From positions 186,001-250,000 of the forward strand of contig JAEUVA010000046.1 of NCBI GenBank assembly GCA_016787045.1: 64,000 nt of DNA, read 5' to 3'. This DNA comes from Chitinophagales bacterium. GTDB lineage: Bacteria > Bacteroidota > Bacteroidia > Chitinophagales > LD1. The stretch's first letter is position 1. The number at the start of each line of letters is the position of its first letter. Positions 62,517 through 64,000 of the stretch are shown here, piece by piece. Made by a program: the position numbers and the translations under genes. Under the pieces are notes generated by a model. The model was not told the DNA's origin and did no database searches. It was given only the letters and a program-made list of their open reading frames with translations.

Positions 62517-63221
62517 ATGGAACAACCCAGTGAATACTTATCTATCAAAACATGGGCGGAGGAAGACCGCCCGAGAGAAAAACTATTACTGAAAGGCAAA
62601 GACACTTTAAGCGATGCTGAACTTATAGCTATTTTACTGCGTACCGGAGTTACCGGTTCATCTGCCCTAGATATTGCCAAAAAAATATTGAGCCGAGTAG
62701 GCAATAACTTAGATGAACTGGGGAAGCTATCTGTTTCTGATATCAAAAAAATGGAAAAGGGTTTGGGCGATACAAAAGCCGTAACTATTGTAGCCGCACT
62801 AGAATTAGGTCGCAGGCGCTTATCAAGCAGAGTACGAGAGCGGGCTACCATCAAAAACAGTAGAGATATTTACGAATACGTGTATCCACAAGTAGCCGAC
62901 TTACCGCATGAGGTTTTTCACTGCCTTTACCTAAACAGAAAACACGAGGTACTTGCCCAAAAAGAGATTAGTACCGGAGGCGTAAGCGGTACCGTGGTAG
63001 ATGTGCGTATTGTACTGAAGCATGCCGTGGAATTGCTCGCCTCATGCATAGTGGCCGTACATAACCACCCATCAGGCAACCTAGAGCCAAGCGGGGCCGA
63101 TATCAACCTAACCCGGCAGCTAAAAACAGCCGCCAAGTACTTGGATATAGACCTTATAGACCACGTAATTATTGGCCACCAAGACAGGTATTACAGCTTT
63201 TCAGACAATTCTATGCTGTGA
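62517..63221 (+). CDS. radC: RadC family JAB-domain protein
   Basis: A 234-residue protein with an N-terminal helix-hairpin-helix-like region (LLRTGVTGSSALDIA and DIKKMEKGLGDTKA) and a JAB1/MPN metalloprotease-like domain. Its metal motif is HNHPSGNLEPSGAD with His182, His184 and Asp195. A DNA repair role is traditional but not well supported; the JAB domain suggests a nuclease or deubiquitinase-like hydrolase. It lies immediately upstream of a tRNA gene, with only a short gap that contains the tRNA promoter. Confidence 0.9.
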   Translation: MEQPSEYLSIKTWAEEDRPREKLLLKGKDTLSDAELIAILLRTGVTGSSALDIAKKILSRVGNNLDELGKLSVSDIKKMEKGLGDTKAVTIVAALELGRRRLSSRVRERATIKNSRDIYEYVYPQVADLPHEVFHCLYLNRKHEVLAQKEISTGGVSGTVVDVRIVLKHAVELLASCIVAVHNHPSGNLEPSGADINLTRQLKTAAKYLDIDLIDHVIIGHQDRYYSFSDNSML

Positions 63222-63223
63222 GT

Positions 63224-63253
63224 TTGCAAAAATTGCAGCGATGATTAGATTTG
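63224..63253 (+). promoter_or_regulatory. Promoter of tRNA-Gln
   Basis: TTG (63224-63226) and TAGATTTG (63246-63253) are separated by 19 nt, an excellent match to the Bacteroidota consensus. It begins just after the radC stop and ends 22 nt before the mature tRNA 5' end. Confidence 0.7.
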
Positions 63254-63275
63254 CGCCCGCTTTAAAGCAAAGCAC

Positions 63276-63346
63276 TGGCCCATCGTCTAATGGCAGGACT
63301 ACAGATTTTGGTTCTGTGTATGTTGGTTCGAATCCAGCTGGGCCAA
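63276..63346 (+). tRNA. tRNA-Gln (anticodon TTG)
   Basis: A 71-nt cloverleaf without encoded CCA. The acceptor stem TGGCCCA pairs with TGGGCCA (63339-63345), with discriminator A346. The anticodon stem ACAGA/TCTGT encloses loop TTTTGGT with anticodon TTG at 63308-63310. The T arm GTTGG-TTCGAAT-CCAGC is perfect apart from one G-T pair, and the D arm is short. The wobble U34 is the target of the MnmA and MnmD enzymes encoded earlier in the window. Confidence 0.93.
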
Positions 63347-63350
63347 CAAT

Positions 63351-63380
63351 AAAATCCACCCTCATAAAGGGGTGGATTTT
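63351..63380 (+). terminator. Terminator of tRNA-Gln
   Basis: AAAATCCACCC and GGGTGGATTTT form a perfect 11-bp stem with an 8-nt loop, followed by TTGTTTTG. It starts 5 nt after the tRNA 3' end. Confidence 0.8.
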
Positions 63381-63475
63381 TTGTTTTGTATGACTTTTGT
63401 CAGTTGCTTGGCCTTGCAGAGTATGCCTACTTTTACACCCAAGCTACAAACAATATTAAGTTAGCACCTGGCACA

Positions 63476-64000
63476 ATGGAAAACAGTTTAAACAAAGAAA
63501 TGGTTATGGCTTCTCTTTTTGAGAATGCTACTGAAGCCATTATTCTAACTGATAAAAAAGGTCAAATAGTGCTACTGAACCCTTGTGCCGAAAAAATGTT
63601 TGGTTACTCAAAAAGCGAACTCATTGGAAATCGGATAGAGCAACTACTACCCGATAACGTTCGCGAGAAGCATGAGCACCTTCGCGATACATTTCACCAA
63701 AACCCGGTAAACAGAACAATGGGTGCCGGCCGTGATTTGTACGCAAAAAATAAAAAAGGGAATGTTTTTCCTGTAGAGGTGAGTTTGAGCTACTATGAAC
63801 TGAATGGCGAACGGTATGTCATTGCATTTGTCATAGATATTACCATACGCAAACAACATGAGGCCATTCAGCAAGAACAACAAAGAGAGTTAAAACGAGT
63901 AAGCAGCGAAATACAAAAACTAAACCAAGAACTGGAGCAAAAAGTAGAAGACCGAACCACTATGCTGCGGGAGACATTAGCGCAATTAGAAAAATCTAAA
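63476..64000 (+). CDS. PAS-domain sensor protein, N-terminal part (cut by window end)
   Basis: The frame is open from the ATG at 63476 to the last base (175 codons, no stop). The translation starts MENSLNKEMVMASLFENATE and contains one PAS domain of about 115 residues: LTDKKGQIVLLNPCAE, FGYSKSELIGN, a VFPVEVSLSYYE strand and a PAC-like VIDITIRK. A coiled coil rich in Gln, Glu and Lys follows (about 130-175). Such an arrangement usually leads into a HisKA or adenylyl/diguanylyl cyclase-type output, which lies beyond the window. No transmembrane helix is seen so far. Its upstream gap holds the tRNA terminator. Confidence 0.8.
   Translation, partial: MENSLNKEMVMASLFENATEAIILTDKKGQIVLLNPCAEKMFGYSKSELIGNRIEQLLPDNVREKHEHLRDTFHQNPVNRTMGAGRDLYAKNKKGNVFPVEVSLSYYELNGERYVIAFVIDITIRKQHEAIQQEQQRELKRVSSEIQKLNQELEQKVEDRTTMLRETLAQLEKSK

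Noticed and set aside
62234..62854. A 206-codon minus-strand frame across the lipoprotein and radC
   Set aside because: Antisense to two supported genes; no domain is visible.
63172..63393. A short plus-strand frame across the radC end and the tRNA
   Set aside because: It reads through the tRNA and its promoter, so it is not a protein gene.

Overview
The window looks like chromosomal core genome from a member of the Bacteroidota, probably of the Chitinophagia/Sphingobacteriia type. The evidence is: three secreted proteins with C-terminal type IX secretion (T9SS) sorting tails; a PorX-type response regulator-PglZ protein that controls T9SS; a TonB-dependent receptor with an N-terminal carboxypeptidase-regulatory-like domain; bacterial GH3-like and Wzi/RemB-like proteins typical of the phylum; promoters of the Bacteroidota form TTG-N18-19-TAnnTTTG; and few visible Shine-Dalgarno sequences. 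Gene density is very high. No stretch above 300 bp lacks a gene; the longest gap is 249 bp, between 23815 and 24063. I see no insertion sequence, prophage, CRISPR array or rRNA operon.

Layout. 30-2661 (minus): pyruvate dehydrogenase E1 beta and a C-terminal processing protease. 2779-4091 (plus): a methyltransferase/Nudix pair. 4092-10761 (minus): the AddAB recombination nuclease and the tRNA methyltransferase MnmD. 10855-13211 (plus): a two-component system resembling RprX/RprY. 13275-15138 (minus): MnmA and a lipoprotein. 15257-19572 (minus): a tandem pair of nearly identical T9SS-secreted M43-type metalloproteases. 19796-23814 (minus): a coiled-coil zinc-ribbon protein, a NIF3-like protein, a metallo-beta-lactamase-fold hydrolase, lumazine synthase and a membrane-anchored TPR protein. 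24064-29767: IlvE, a CNT nucleoside transporter, TyrS, a PKD lipoprotein and a GH3-like protein. 29856-32306: ribosomal proteins L21 and L27, an NTF2-like protein and isocitrate dehydrogenase. 32462-38923: a Wzi/RemB-like outer-membrane protein, a 1001-residue modular T9SS cargo protein and PorX. 39069-43785: a small monooxygenase-like protein, a SAM hydroxide adenosyltransferase, PhoH, Ppx/GppA, FolE and FabD. 43789-49606 (minus): a beta-CASP nuclease and a leucine-degradation operon (methylcrotonyl-CoA carboxylase and an enoyl-CoA hydratase). 49741-52782 (minus): a periplasmic thioredoxin, a penicillin acylase-family hydrolase and a small secreted protein. 52880-57839: FabG, a vWA membrane protein, a YraN-like protein, a hotdog thioesterase and an RlmI-like methyltransferase. 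57974-64000 (plus): a TonB-dependent receptor, a chromate-type transporter, a lipoprotein, RadC, tRNA-Gln(TTG) and the start of a PAS sensor protein that runs off the window.

How the parts connect. The clearest theme is T9SS: a regulator (PorX) plus three likely cargo proteins. A second theme is wobble-uridine modification: MnmA and MnmD act on U34 of tRNAs that include the tRNA-Gln(TTG) found here. The carboxylase and hydratase, together with IlvE about 20 kb away, cover several steps of leucine catabolism. I did not find a convincing new defence or mobile system. The most unusual items are the recently duplicated or gene-converted metalloprotease pair, the A-B-B-A-B-A-B module order of the 1001-residue cargo, a perfect 23-bp hairpin between that gene and porX, and several promoter -7 boxes lying only 4-8 nt from the start codon, which suggests leaderless or near-leaderless mRNAs.
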